Shown: piece after piece, positions 35,690 to 47,029 of the stretch | Position numbering within the stretch: position 1 is the stretch's first letter | Layout: every line of letters starts with the position of its first letter | Origin: Termitomyces sp. T153 | Taxonomy: Eukaryota; Basidiomycota; Agaricomycetes; Agaricales; Lyophyllaceae | Direction of reading: 5' to 3' | Length of the DNA: 64,000 bases | Assembly: GCA_018296165.2 (NCBI GenBank) | Contig: JACKQL020000008.1 | Span: forward strand, 558,001-622,000 | Program-made: the position numbers and the translations under genes | The notes under the pieces: generated by a model | Database searches by the model: none | Seen by the model: the letters and a program-made list of their open reading frames with translations, nothing else | Told to the model about the DNA's origin: nothing

Positions 35690-36840
35690 AAGACGACGCT
35701 GTACACTGACGGATCATATGAGGGAAACTGGAACGAAGACGCGGAGACCGGGAGTGGGATATGGTTCCGTGACGGAGAGGAACGCAACGCGGGAATCAAA
35801 GTTCCAGGCATTCAAACCAAACCAGGGAAGTATAATCTATACAACGCGTAGCACAACTGTGCAAGGACGAGATACTGCACGTGAAAAGCGACTCGAAATA
35901 CGCCATCGATTGTCTGACAGAGCATGAAAATAAGTGGAACGATAAGGAGTGGATAGGAGTGGATAGGATCAGGCGAGCAATCGAAAGTCTGGAAGGACGA
36001 GGTGGGCCGACGTGGTTTGAATGGGTGAAAGGCCACAGTGGAGTAGAGGGAAACGAGAAGGCTGACAAACCAGCTAAACTAGACCAAGAACGACGCATAT
36101 GCAGCTGGTAGGTGGAGATGAGGGTCAAGACTTCAACAGTGGTCCAGTCTCTGCTATACAAGGGGCGAGAATAAGAACCGCGACAAAGGAACCGAACGGG
36201 AAAACGACGCGGGCTGACCTGAGGAGGGTAAAAGAGTCCGTCCAGACCCGTACAGGGACGACCCCCACTGATGAAAGAATATGGGGATCGCTATACAACC
36301 GGTCCTTCACGAGAATGGCAAGAGATTTCCTGTGGTAGACTCCATGGAGGATATAGGTTGGGAAGATGCTGGAATAACATAGAAGGGTATGATAATAGAG
36401 CAGACTGCCCAGGATGCAAAGAAGAGTCGTTGATGGAGCATATCCTCACAAAGTGCGAGGCCCCGGGATAATGTGAGATATGGCTGATGGTAGAGAAATG
36501 GTGGGCAAGACAGTATGCGACCCTATACGCGCGGACCTGGGAGTGATACTGGGGTGCGGAGCTACAGTGATGAAATCCCGAGAAGGGGAGGATACTGGGG
36601 AACAAGTCTAGACTTTGCTGGCTACTGGTGACCAAAGCAGCAACCACAGGATGGAGTCAACGATGTAGGCGAGTAATAGACGAAGAAGGAGCGGCGGCAG
36701 CGCAGGAACTGGAGAGTTTAGTGAGAAGAGTGAATGCAAGGTTACGACTGGACCGCATCCTCACCGAAGAACACCGCTTCAAACCAAGAACAGCCGTAAA
36801 AACATGGAAAATGAAGGTGACTTGCTGAGGGACTGGTACA
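35690..36840 (+). pseudogene. C-terminal RNase H part of a non-LTR retroelement
   Basis: RNase H motifs are readable: LYTDGSYEGNWNEDAETGSG (first Asp), then in another frame KSDSKYAIDCLTEHENKWND and FEWVKGHSGVEGNEKADKPA. Downstream, ADCPGCKEESLMEHILTKC is a cysteine/histidine module typical of fungal LINE-type ORF2 tails. RVNARLRLDRILTEEHRFKP is the usual end of such proteins. Frameshifts at about 35850 and 36110 and several stops inactivate it. No RT, endonuclease or poly-A tail is present, so only a 5'-truncated relic remains. CpG is not depleted here, unlike the LTR elements. Confidence 0.8.
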
Positions 36841-37116
36841 GGAGGTATGAGCCCCAGATCTAGAGGAGAAGGGTAGATGAGCCAATAGCGGTAGTCCCAC
36901 ACTATTCCGTACAGGGAATGTGCCATAAAGCAATTCCCCACTTCACGCGGCAGGAACAGGTTTAGGACGGCCTAACCCCCTAAATTTAAATTTGTTAGGC
37001 ACTGAATGCTATCGGAACGGTTTGTCCTACTTATCGTGAGGGCTTTTAAGAATTTGAGCGGGGCTTCAAATTGACATCACGAACGCGATATGCATTGGTC
37101 ATTTTCTTGACTTCAT

Positions 37117-38484
37117 ATGCCAGCCACCATCGACGACTCTGTCGTGGTGCAAATCTCTAATCATGCTTCGGGGTCCACTACCAATGACAGTTCCCTATTC
37201 ACGTTCAGCAGCGCACTGAAGAACAGCGTTTTCGGTAGTGTATGTGTCGACCGCCCGTCTGAACGCTGACACCTAAAACCAAACGTTACAGTTTGCTGGA
37301 ATGGTTTCAGGAGTCTTTGAATACCCATTCGATCTCGCAAAAGTTCGGTTACAGGCGCAAAATTTATCACCGATTTCAGGCACTCATCTACCACGTTTCA
37401 ATGGACCGTTAGACTGCTTGAAGCAGACGTGGACGGAGGAGGGACTACGAGGCCTTTACAGAGTGAGCCCAATGTTTTTCTTCATTTAAATCATTAACAG
37501 CTATACATTCTAGGGCTTGCCAGTACCCATAGTTGGCTCAATGGCGGAGACTGCCGCCCTTTTTGTTGCGTATTCGGGATTTCAAGACATTATACGTTCC
37601 ATGACCTCTCGTTCGAGGTCAGAGAAGTTAACAATACCAGAATTGGGATTAGCCGCTGCGGGTGCGGGTTTTGCCACCAGTTTTGTCATGTGCGTCTTGT
37701 CAACCAGTGGCCCTGCGAAACTCTTAATGTTGCTACAAGAACACCTATAGAGCTTGTGAAGTGCAAGATGCAGGTCCAGATGATGAACATGCCCAGGCGT
37801 TTTCGTCCTCCATTCAGCTCTTTCACTGCAGCCCTTTCTAGCTTACCTGTGTTCTCATCTCAAAAACATATCAGCGTTTTTTCCAAGAATGGGCCGTCTC
37901 GGCGTCAACCCCACTCGACAACAGTTATCAAGCTTCCTCCCGGTCCTCTTGGAGTGGTTCGTGAGACCGTTCGGACACACGGCTTTCTTGGCTTGTGGAT
38001 AGGACATACAGGCACTCTCGTGCGTGAAACAGGCGGGACAGCAGCTTGGTTCGTCATCAAAGAAATCGTTGCAGATGCCTTATTGCGTCATAGGAAAAGT
38101 GACCAATATGCGTTGTCATCGTCCAAGGTCGCCCCTGCCGATACCGCCACAGAGCTTCTTCCATGGGAGTCGGCCTTGTCTGGAGCTATCTCTGGTGCCG
38201 TGTGTGTAGTGACATTTTACCCTGCCGACACAGTGAAGAGTGCGATGCAAACCGAAGATGAGCTTCGGCCTACAGGTTCTTCGACAGCACGGGCGGCAAT
38301 TTCTCATAGGAATTTGGTCACGAAGGCATCATCACAGTCGTTTACTGGTACCCTATTACGGATGTACGCTGCCCATGGACTGAAGGGGCTCTATACTGGG
38401 TGCGGTATGACTGTCGCGCGTGCTGTCCCGAGTAGTGGTATTATCTTTGTTGTATACGACGCGCTCGCTGCTTGGCTTGGATAG
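37117..38484 (+). CDS. mitochondrial carrier, ornithine/basic amino-acid type (ORT1/ARG11-like)
   Basis: Exons are 37117-37239, 37292-37462, 37514-37689 and 37740-38484, giving 404 residues in frame. Three carrier repeats have the PX[DE]XX[KR] signatures YPFDLAKVRLQ, TPIELVKCKMQ and YPADTVKSAMQ. Other repeat marks are FNGPLDCLKQTWTEEGLRGLYR, GFLGLWIGHTGTLVRE and HGLKGLYTGCGMTVARAVPS. RVLxQ-type contact sequences and the TPIELVKCKMQVQ helix are close to fungal ornithine carriers, which exchange ornithine across the inner mitochondrial membrane for arginine synthesis. A long Ser/Arg-rich loop (about residues 175-215) separates repeat 2 halves. Substrate assignment is by resemblance. ATG 37117 opens the only long frame. 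Confidence 0.87.
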
Positions 38485-38756
38485 GCCTTGAAGCTTGAGG
38501 TGACGGTGTCGTCCCGTCTTATTACAATTGTGGTTAAGAGCAGCAGTCTGGGTGCTTAATGCGGAACTTCCGAACGGAACATGGGCGATTTTTTTCTGTC
38601 TACTCTTAAAACAGTAGTACTAATACCGATGCATGTACAAATACATTGCACTTTTTGAATCCGACGCCCCGGACTAGCCGGTATTGCTTGTAAAGCGCAT
38701 GTAGTATACGTAAGCTTTGTTTTTCCGTAGGTTAACTGGCTATGTTATCTACAGTC

Positions 38757-39250
38757 GCCTCCCTCATAACCCACAGGGGGTATAACCCATACTCTCATAT
38801 AACTCATAGGATTGTTATCTACCAAGTTTGTTTGTAGGGAAATCGACCCCATCACCCATAACTCTCTCATACCCCACACTCCATACCCTTTTCAGCGTCA
38901 TAACCCATGATTTTGATATGTGGTTGATACAACAGCTTTGATAGTAATCTGACTTGATTAGACAATAAACGAACCAGAACCATCTGGAATGATTTGATTT
39001 GCTTTCCAGTGTTCTGAAAGGCCTTTTCTCTTGTTTATTATGATTATAGGTCTCAAGCTGCTCAAAGTACTCAAAAAGGCTTGAAAATCTTGCAGAATGA
39101 GGTCAAGGCCGAGAAAACAAATCTTCAGGCTCAATTGGCTGCATAGAAGTCTATATCTCCTGAAGATGAGGCATGGTTGGACCAAGATGGCAATTTGGTT
39201 GACTTTAAGGCATCCGCACGCCCCTTCTGAGAGCAGATTTATTTCAGTGC
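38757..39250 (+). mobile_element. pogo-related fragment with clustered ATAACCCA motifs
   Basis: Between 38769 and 38910 ATAACCCA or near matches occur about six times, like the ends of the pogo relic at 29.6-32.1 kb. A possible 3' splice site then leads into SQAAQSTQKGLKILQNEVKA and PEDEAWLDQDGNLVDFKASA, a coiled-coil C-terminal fragment with a TAG at about 39147. I think it is an old transposon end, but the protein piece could belong to another gene. Confidence 0.45.
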
Positions 39251-39299
39251 GGAGTCCGTGTGCATTGTATGTAATGTGCATACAGTATTTGTAATGGCC

Positions 39300-40390
39300 A
39301 TGTGATTGCTATCCCCGACTCTCTTACGTAAGTAGCGAGAGATTCCCGCTACTTTGTAGTGGGTTTCTGCCGTTCGAGAAAAAAACGTCTAACCCAGTTT
39401 TTTTTTCTCATCACGTGTGATTCCCACGCTATGCACTCCTTTTCTATGATTTGCTGCGGTGCTTCGCACTCCCCATATTCCTTAAGGCTAGCTGCATTTA
39501 ACCACAAGTCCGCGCATGCGTTGATTTTAGCAGAATCCCCACAATGTAGCATGTTATACAGGTGCTGTGGAGGCTGTACATTGTGCCATATTATACATAT
39601 CTAGCAGAGTCTTTTGACAAGGATCTGGAGCTGCTAATTACTACTGGATCCATTGCAATTACATTTAACATTGACTGGCCCTGCTCAACACTAAAATCCA
39701 CTGGTGTCAGTGAACTGGCAGTGGGTCTGGCCACCAGCTATTTCTCATGACCAGCTGCCACCACTTGTGACAAAATCTGCCCTCAGAAACATATCCACCC
39801 AGTGCCATCAGAAAGCTGCTGAGAAGATGGGGGGTGGCCAAAGCCAGTACCACCATTGGCAACAAGCCACTTAAATGAAAAGTGATATGAAGATCTATTT
39901 TAACTGCAGAAATAACAATCAAGGAACAGCAGAAACACAGCATTATGCCAGTTGAACAAAATCAATGGAGAACACATCATATTGGTCATGGTTTTTTTAG
40001 ATGCTTGGGAATGCATTGGAATTCTTCATAGAGGATCAGATTCTTTGGAAGGCATCAATCTTCTTTGGCAGCCATCAAAATCTCATCAAAGCATCAAATT
40101 CTTTGGAAGCTGCAACCTTCTTTGGTAGCCATACTGCTTTTGAACAGTGTATGTAAATCTACAGAGGCATGTGACCCTATTTTTTAGATTCTTGACTTTC
40201 AAGTCCTCTTTTGCTCCCCAGCCACCACTCATCTGCTCATTGCTGTCCACTATGCTATGTCTCCATCCACTGAGGTCTTTTTCCAACAGCTCTACAGCAC
40301 TGAGAACTCTGTGTTGGTCTCTGCTCTGAGAGGAAACTTGTCAGATCTCTAGGGTAGGGTTAAAGAATTGGTGAGCAACCCTACTTGTAG
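39300..40390. other. no gene supported; return to CpG-poor DNA
   Basis: 39300-39560 still contains CpG and a small hairpin (CCCGCTAC..GTAGTGGG near 39336). From 39600 the sequence is CpG-poor, repeat-like and without a supported frame. Near 40040-40130 a TTCTTTGGAAGC-like motif recurs three to four times. Confidence 0.45.
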
Positions 40391-40396
40391 GATAAT

Positions 40397-41330
40397 ATGC
40401 AACACTCACAGATAGTGTTCAAGAAATCTTTGTGGAAGCAAATTTTCCAGGCCAAGGACAAACAACTTGTTCTGGAGGCTTGGAAAAGCTTCTCCAACAA
40501 GGTCCTCCAAATTTTATCAGGCAAGCTATCAGATGCAAAGGCAATTGAGGAGTTGAAAGAGAAAGCACAGGCATATTTCAAGGAGTCACAGGCAAGGAAG
40601 GAAGCCCAGGAGGTCAACAAGGGCCAGGCAGCAGGAGCAGTGGCAGGTTTGTATTCAATGTCAGATCCCTCATCTTCAGAAATTTTTAAATGGATTTCAG
40701 CAATCAATCCACCAATGCTAGCAGCAGGTCTGGTAGTTACAGCAGGTTCAGTGTCTCTAGCAGGTCCATTGTCCCCAGCAAGTCCCTCATCAAAACCTGT
40801 TAGAGTATTGGCATCAAGTCTGTTGTCCCCAGTGGAGCCAGTTCCAGCCTGGCTCTGGCTAATCAGAAAGACTAGCAAAGCACAGATTCCTCAATGAGAA
40901 TGGAGAAAATATACTGCCTGAACTCCCCCTCATAGTTCTCCTCCACCTAGTCATTCTGAGTATGAATCAGTTGCCTTGGACAAATACAATGAGAATGACG
41001 AGAATGATGACAATAATCATTCCAATGACAAGGAACATTGGCAGGGTGAGATCACACTGTCAATGAGGATAGGGAAGTACCTCATGATGGCACCTCCATG
41101 TGCAGGGGCATGGATCTACTCCCCTTGCCAATACTGTCAAAAGAAGAGGCTCCATTGTGTTAAGACAAAGGGAGGAACTCCATGTGATGCCTGCTAGCTT
41201 GTCATCAAAAAAACATGCAGTCTCACAAGAGATCACAAAGAAGAGGTCTGGAAAAACAAGGGCAAGAAGGGAAAGAAGGAGAAAAGGCAGAGAAAACTGA
41301 AGTCTTTTGAGTATGTTGAGGGTAAGTGTT
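40397..41330 (+). pseudogene. unidentified Lys-rich protein with C-terminal cysteine cluster, broken
   Basis: A 166-codon frame (40397-40897) begins with a charged helical region (EAWKSFSNKVLQILSGKLSD and EELKEKAQAYFKESQARKEA) and passes into a Ser/Pro-rich segment. A second frame (40976-41197) has an acidic Asn/Asp stretch and a cluster PCQYCQKKRLHC..GTPCDAC, spaced C-x2-C-x6-C-x8-C-x2-C. A Lys/Arg-rich tail follows. I suspect a single protein split by stops at 40896 and about 40920. I know no named family; a transposon-associated DNA- or RNA-binding protein is possible. Confidence 0.4.
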
Positions 41331-41499
41331 GATTTTGCCAACTGTAATCATTTACTAACAATGGACAGAACCAACAACACTGGTTGCTGGGCCATTGACA
41401 ATCTGCCCAGCAAATATGCCAGTGGCCACTGGAAAGGGAAGGGGAAAGGAATGGATGGATTTGTCAGTGGCCAGCAGAAAGAGGAAGGAGTGAGCAGAC

Positions 41500-41908
41500 C
41501 TGCTGACAACAAGTAGAAAGGGAAAGGGCAAGCAGCAGGAGGATCCACTCTTGTAAGAGTGACCTCTGGGGCAGTGATTCAGAGTTATGCAGCTAGCAGA
41601 GGGGAATCCAAAGTATATTAGCAAGTAGACAACAATACAACAGTAATTAATCATCTAGCAAAGGGAAATCCAAAGAAAACAAGTCTAAGGATCCCTGCTG
41701 CCTGGTGTGGCACATCAGCAGGTGGCAGAGGCATGGGAACAGCTGTACAGAAGACTGGAGCTACTCCTAACCCTAGGAAGTGATTGATGAGGTAATATGG
41801 AAAGTTCCACAGGTCTCCAGAGGTCTGGAGCAAGCCCTGGAGATGTCAAGTGAGCTGCAGAGGCATTGGAACAAGCCATGGAGGTGGAATTGGAAGTCTC
41901 CTGCTATC
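41500..41908 (-). repeat. 3' LTR of the second Gypsy element
   Basis: On the minus strand it begins TGATAGCAGGAGACTTCC directly after a polypurine tract. It matches the LTR start fragment at 45855-45948 for about 90 bp. Further in, at 41600-41760, it matches the solo LTR at 7272-7731. The far end near 41500 (TGTTGTCAGCAGGTCTGC) is approximate. Confidence 0.65.
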
Positions 41909-41920
41909 ACCCCCCCTCTA
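41909..41920 (-). promoter_or_regulatory. polypurine tract of the second Gypsy element
   Basis: On the minus strand TAGAGGGGGG leads into TGATAGCAGG. It is closely similar to the tract at 4924-4936. Confidence 0.7.
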
Positions 41921-43779
41921 GTGTGCGATTTTTCAATGTGTGGGATAGAAAAAGTTCTGGGTTGCCTGGTCCACTGAGGAGATGGAATAGATTCCTCAGA
42001 TAGTACATGGTGCATCTGGGTGCTTCTGATGGAACTCCCTAATAAGCCCTGGGGCATGCATGTTCTCCCATGATTCCTAGGAGATGTCCTCAATTCCATA
42101 ATCTTTCTACTTCACCTTGTACTGTAGCTGTCACCAGAATAATGACTATCTAGGATCTTCTCCACCTCATACTCCTCATTGTTGTTAACTACCACCAGAG
42201 GTGGTGGAGGTGGCAGATGTTGCCCCAAAATAGGGTCCTTTGGGGCCAGAGACAGCTTGACTACATTGAACACCAAATGGAGCTGGCACATTCCCATGGA
42301 GAGCTGGAGTCAATAGGCTAGGGCCCTACCTGTTGTTCTACTGTAAAAGGTTCCAGTTGGCGGTGCAAGAGCTTTTTTGATGGTCAGGTAGTTGTAATAT
42401 CAGAGGCATCCAGGTAGACTCAATCTCTGGGCTGGTATTTTGGCACTGGGGTCCTTTTACAGTCATAATATTGTGCCATATTGTCCTTTGCCTTTGCAAG
42501 AGCTGCCTAGGCCTTCTTTTGTGACTTCTTCATCCAGTCCACAAATTCATTTACTGCTTCATTCTCTGAGGGCTGGACTCTGCATTCAAAACTCATGTGC
42601 AGGTGCTATCCAGTGTTAAGGAAGAAGGGGGAGACTTGGGTGAATGCATGAACATGGTTGTTGTACTGGAACTCCATGTCAGAGAGGAGTTTATCCCAAT
42701 CATCCTGGCATTTGTTGCAGAAGAGGTGGAGGTACTGCTCCAACTCCTAGTTTATGCATTTGGTCTGGCTATTAGACTGTGGGTGGTAGGTGGTGGAGGT
42801 GTGGAGCTTCATGCCAAGTAGTTGGTAGAGCTTCCTGATGCAGTCTGCTACAAACTGCAGGCCCTGATTGAAAACATAGGTGTCAGAGAGGCTGTGGAGC
42901 TTCCAAACATTTCTCTAGTACAAGTTTGCAGTGCCTATGGTGGAGCAGGTGGTATGAGTCAGATTGAAATGCACTTATTTGCTATACAAGTCCACTACTA
43001 CCATGATGGCATCATACCTATGGGCATTGAGGAGTTCCACAATAAAGTCCACAGAGGCAACACTTCATTGTTCTACAGGGACAGGTAGAGGGTGTAGCTG
43101 CCCAGAGGGGAGGTGGCACTGAAGCTTGGTCTGGAGGTAGAAATTGCATGTACTTGTGTAGGACCCAATATACCAGGACATCTGGGACCACTAGTAATTT
43201 CATGAAACTAGCTCCAGTGTTTTTCATTGTCTGGAGTGCCCAGCAATCTGGGAGTTGTGGTGTTTCTCTACAATCCTCTGGCAGAGTTCTGGAACATTGG
43301 GCACATAGATATGGTCTCAAGATCTCATTTTGGAGGGCTCATTCATTTATGCAGACTGATTTGGTGCCTGTAGTACACCCTGATTTCAATACCTTAGCTG
43401 TTTGGGCAATGAGTTCCTCCTGCTAACCATCCTGGTTGCCCTGCCAGATATTCTGGAGGATGTCTATCTCTGCTCCCTTGACAGCTAGACCTTCTATAGC
43501 TCAGATCACAGACAATTTGAGCTGGAGGAGCATGATGTTGCTATTGTCCTCCTCTCCAGTGCTGTGGTCTGCTTTCTGGAACAGGGCATCCAGTTTTCCC
43601 ATGCTCTAGCCAGGCTTGTGGTGCAGCAAGAAGTCAAAGTTGGCTAGGTAGAGGGACTATCAGGCTTGTTGACAATTGAGTTTCTTGGCTGTCTGGAAGT
43701 ACTTGAGGTTCTTGTGATTGGTCAAGACCTCAAACTTGTGCTATGCATCTTCTAGAAAATGCCACTATTCCTCAAATAA

Positions 43780-45074
43780 CTAGGTGATGGCCAGCATCTC
43801 TTTGTTGTGAATCTTATAGTCATGCTCCACTGCATTCAGGCTCTGGGAGTAGAAGGCCACTAGATGCCACTTCCCATTTTTCAGAGACTGTTGTGAGAGA
43901 ACTGCTCCAGTGGTAAAGTCAGAGCTGTTGGCTTTGACTTGGAAAGGAGAGTTGTTATCTGGAAAGAGGAGAACAGGTCCAGAGGTAACTGCATACTTGA
44001 GAGTGCTGAAAGCTGTCTGCTCCAGAGACCTCCAGCTCCATGCAACATCCTTCTCAGTGAGGTCAAATAGCAGGTGAGCATGATGTGAGAAGTTCTGGAT
44101 GAACCTCTGGTAGAAGTTTGCAAAGCTTAGGAAGGCCTGCACCTCCTTCTTATTCTTGGGCTCTGGCCACTCTGCAACACCCACCACCTTCACTGAATCC
44201 ATTTCTGCCATTCTGTGTGAGATGATCAGGCCTAGAGACTTGATCTGGGTCTTTTCAAACTCACACTTTTCTAGTTTGGAGTATAGCTGGTGCTAGTAGA
44301 GACATTCCAAGATGAGGTGTGTGATCTGGCAGTGCTTCTCCAGCATCTTGGTGTAGATGAGGATGTTGTTGAGGTATATGCACACTACACCTTTGGCAAT
44401 GAGATCTTGAAAAATGTCATTCATCATTGTCTGGAAGGTGGCTGGGCTATTGGTGAGTCCAAAGAACATGACAAGAGGTTTGAAAAATCCCCAATTGGTC
44501 TGGAAAGCAGCCTTCCACTTGTCTCCCTTCTAGATGTGCACATTATTGTAGCTCCACTGGACATCCAGTTTGGTGAAGTACTGCACACCTCAGAGGTTGT
44601 TGATGAGCTTGGAGATGAGGAGGAGGAGGTAGCAGTTCTTCATGGTCATGGCATTGAGTAGTCCTGGACCAGTCAGAGTGAGCCATCTTTCTTTTTAATG
44701 AAGAAGACTGGAGAAGCCATCAGAGATTTTGAGAGGCATATGTGACCAGAGTCTAGGCTCTCTTGCAGAAAAGCATTGAGTTTGTTCTTCTCCTTGGGCA
44801 CTTGTAGGTAGACCTTACAGCTGAAGGGTGTGGAGTCCAGCAATAGTTCAATGGCATAGTCCCACTGCTTGCACTCTGGAAGCAAGTCAAATAGGGCCTT
44901 GGAGAACACATCCTTGAATACATGGAGGTAGGGGGGTACAATGTTCTGGAACTCCTGGGGCATGGAGTTAACAGCAAACACCTGAGCCAGTTGCTGGGAT
45001 GTGGTCTGGCTTGCCTGAATCTCTATGATAGAGAGTGGCAAACATATGGTAGTGGCATAAATCCAGTTCCCCAC
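43780..45074 (-). pseudogene. RT and RNase H of Gypsy element 2, catalytic YLNN
   Basis: Minus-strand frames give CKQWDYAIELLLDSTPFSCK and [16 protein letters not shown], an RT core containing CIYLNNILIY, then NKKEVQAFLSFANFYQRFIQ, FTTGAVLSQQSLKNGKWHLV and SQSLNAVEHDYKIHNKEMLA. Both catalytic aspartates of YLDD are AAC codons (44365-44370), as expected for G-to-A changes on this strand. Plus-strand frames over the same interval, such as 44290-44661, are antisense shadows. Confidence 0.9.
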
Positions 45075-45389
45075 CTCTACTGCTTTGTCTGAGAACTCTG
45101 AGTCAAATGTGCCTTCAAACTCCCCTCTGCATTCCTCCTTCAGGGGTCTGCCAGCACTCCAGTCATCTCTATAGAAGGCCTCTATGGGGGAATGCCAGAG
45201 GCAGGAGATTCAGGAGGTCTAAGTTGGAAAAGGGGAGAGGGCCAGCACAGCACACATGGATGCTGCACATTTTCAAACTTGAGCCTGGCATTCTTCCTTG
45301 GCCTTTGTGGTGCAGGTAGAGCACCTCCAAGGGCACTGGCTTATTGTGACCTCACTCTTGGTCCAGTCTACTTTGGGGTTGTGCTTGCA

Positions 45390-45660
45390 GAGCTATGTGA
45401 AGCCAAGGATCATGTCCTGTCTGCCCAAGCTGGTGATAGTGAAGACTGCATGCTCTGCATGGTTTTGATAATGGAGAACAAGGTCAACTACAGAGCTGAT
45501 GGCACTTGCTTTGTTAGGCATTCTATCAATGTTGAAGACTGAAATGGGCTTGGGGAGTGGCTGCATGATCAGGCCATGGCACTTGACAAACTCCAAGTCT
45601 AGAAACAGTCTTGTCACTCCACTATCTAGGGGAGCAGTGACTCTGCAGGTTTACTAGGTG
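45390..45660 (-). pseudogene. protease of Gypsy element 2
   Basis: The minus strand reads TAPLDSGVTRLFLDLEFVKC and SLGRQDMILGFTWLCKHNPK. DSGV replaces the DSGA of the first element. The frame is otherwise parallel to 1196-1477. Confidence 0.8.
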
Positions 45661-45854
45661 TCTGTAGTCTCTACCTCCACATCAAGGCACAGGGAGTTGG
45701 CAGATGGGCTTGAAGCCATCACATACTGCTGGGGCATTTGGCACATTCAAATGGGGCAGTGCTAGCAGACCCCAACTGGCATTGGAGAACTTGGCAGAGG
45801 CTCTAGAGTTGATATTTGTACATCTGGAGGAGAACATTGCAGTTCTTTTGTCTC

Positions 45855-45960
45855 AGAATGGAGGTCTGGAGTGAGCCTTGGAGACGTTGAGCAAGCTGCA
45901 GAGGCATTGGAACAAGCCATGGAGGTCAGAAATGGAAGTCCTCTGACAACTCCCCTCTAC
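45855..45960 (-). repeat. truncated LTR start with polypurine tract
   Basis: On the minus strand GTAGAGGGGAGT is followed by TGTCAGAGGACTTCC. The first 94 bp of the LTR (45948 down to 45855) match 41908-41815. It stops inside the LTR where the second Gypsy element begins, so this is a rearrangement junction. Confidence 0.7.
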
Positions 45961-46018
45961 CAAATCCATAGAGGCTGTTCTTACACAATCTATAGTAGGG
46001 TTGAACCAATAGCTCAAT

Positions 46019-46831
46019 TTCATCAATGAAGGAATCAAGGTTGTATTGGAAGAGATGAGGTCAGGCTTTGTGCTAGCTGAAGAGACAAGATTTACAGAGA
46101 TGGAGAAGATGCTCTGGCAGTACAATACAACACTTAAAGTGCTTGATAAGCACATGGACATCATAGACACAAGTGTTGTGAGTATAATGTCTGACCTCAA
46201 CAGGACAAAGCAGACTGTTGAGGCTCATTCTAGACATCTCACACAGAATGAAGTTGACATTGTTGCTCTTCAGGACATAGCCAACAACATTGAAAACCAG
46301 CTCCAAATCTCATCCCCTTCCATCTAACCAGCCTCCAGCACTAGCAGTTTTCCACCTGCACTGGCTCTTACTCTGGCACTCATTGCTGAGGCAGAAGAGC
46401 CCAACAATAATGAGGCTGCCCAGCCCAAGAAGGATGAGAGTGAGATGGACCATGCCACTGCTGCTGATCAGTCTGTCATTGCTAACTACTCTGCTCCCAT
46501 CAGTGACTCCATTGCCACTGTTACCAACTCTGGTATTCTCAGTGGGTCCACTCCAGTCGAAGATTCCACTCTCATATGTGACAGCAGTGCTGGTGTCACT
46601 GACTCTGTCACTCCCACCAGGACTGCTGCCAACATCACTGACTCCACTATGGCCACCAGACCAGCAGCCAGCAATGAATCCACTATGCCCACTGGTGTTG
46701 AATCTGTTTTGGCCAGTCTCATTGCTGCAACTGGGCAATTGATGGATGTGGAGACAACAGGCCCAGCACCACCTCATGCTCCAGATGAGATTGTGCCACA
46801 ATGTAGCTGCAGTGCCTCCTGTGCCACATGA
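46019..46831 (+). pseudogene. unidentified coiled-coil / Ser-Thr-rich ORF with one internal stop
   Basis: One frame runs from about 46019 to the TGA at 46829-46831, broken only by TAA at 46325-46327. The N-terminal part is a likely coiled coil (FTEMEKMLWQYNTTLKVLDK, DLNRTKQTVEAHSRHLTQNE, DIVALQDIANNIENQLQ). The C-terminal part is Ser/Thr/Ala-rich with recurring xTDSxTP- and NxxxSG-type motifs. The heptad pattern recalls gag-like or structural TE proteins, but I recognise no family. The long minus frame 46310-46852 is its antisense. Confidence 0.45.
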
Positions 46832-47029
46832 CCCCCCACCAAACATACTCATTCCTCCAGTTGTCTAGCAGGTAAGAGAAAGGCCAATGAACATGCTGAA
46901 GAAGTGGTAGCCAAGATGAAGGAAGCATGAAGAGGATGAGGGCCACTGAACTTTATTGACATTTTTTGGACTTTTTTGAGATTTTCCAGCCTAGCTATTA
47001 CATTGTTAGATTTTGTGATACTCAATGAA

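Larger units (their letters stand above)
41921..45850 (-). mobile_element. Ty3/Gypsy chromodomain retrotransposon 2 (gag missing)
   Basis: Read on the minus strand it has protease (about 45.65-45.39 kb), RT (45.07-44.2), RNase H (44.2-43.5), integrase remnants (43.4-42.3) and a chromodomain (42.3-42.0, with EEYEVEKILDS and QYKVKxKDYGIEDIS). The order and sequences parallel the first element. The gag part is absent: upstream of protease the sequence runs into a 94-bp LTR fragment. Frames are broken and CpG is depleted. The RT catalytic box is YLNN. Confidence 0.92.

Noticed and set aside
44290..44661. 123-codon plus-strand ORF
   Set aside because: It lies antisense to the reverse transcriptase of the minus-strand Gypsy element.
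46310..46852. 180-codon minus-strand ORF
   Set aside because: It is the antisense of the plus-strand Ser/Thr-rich frame, whose upstream coiled coil continues in the same frame. The Gly/Ser composition is a mirror effect.
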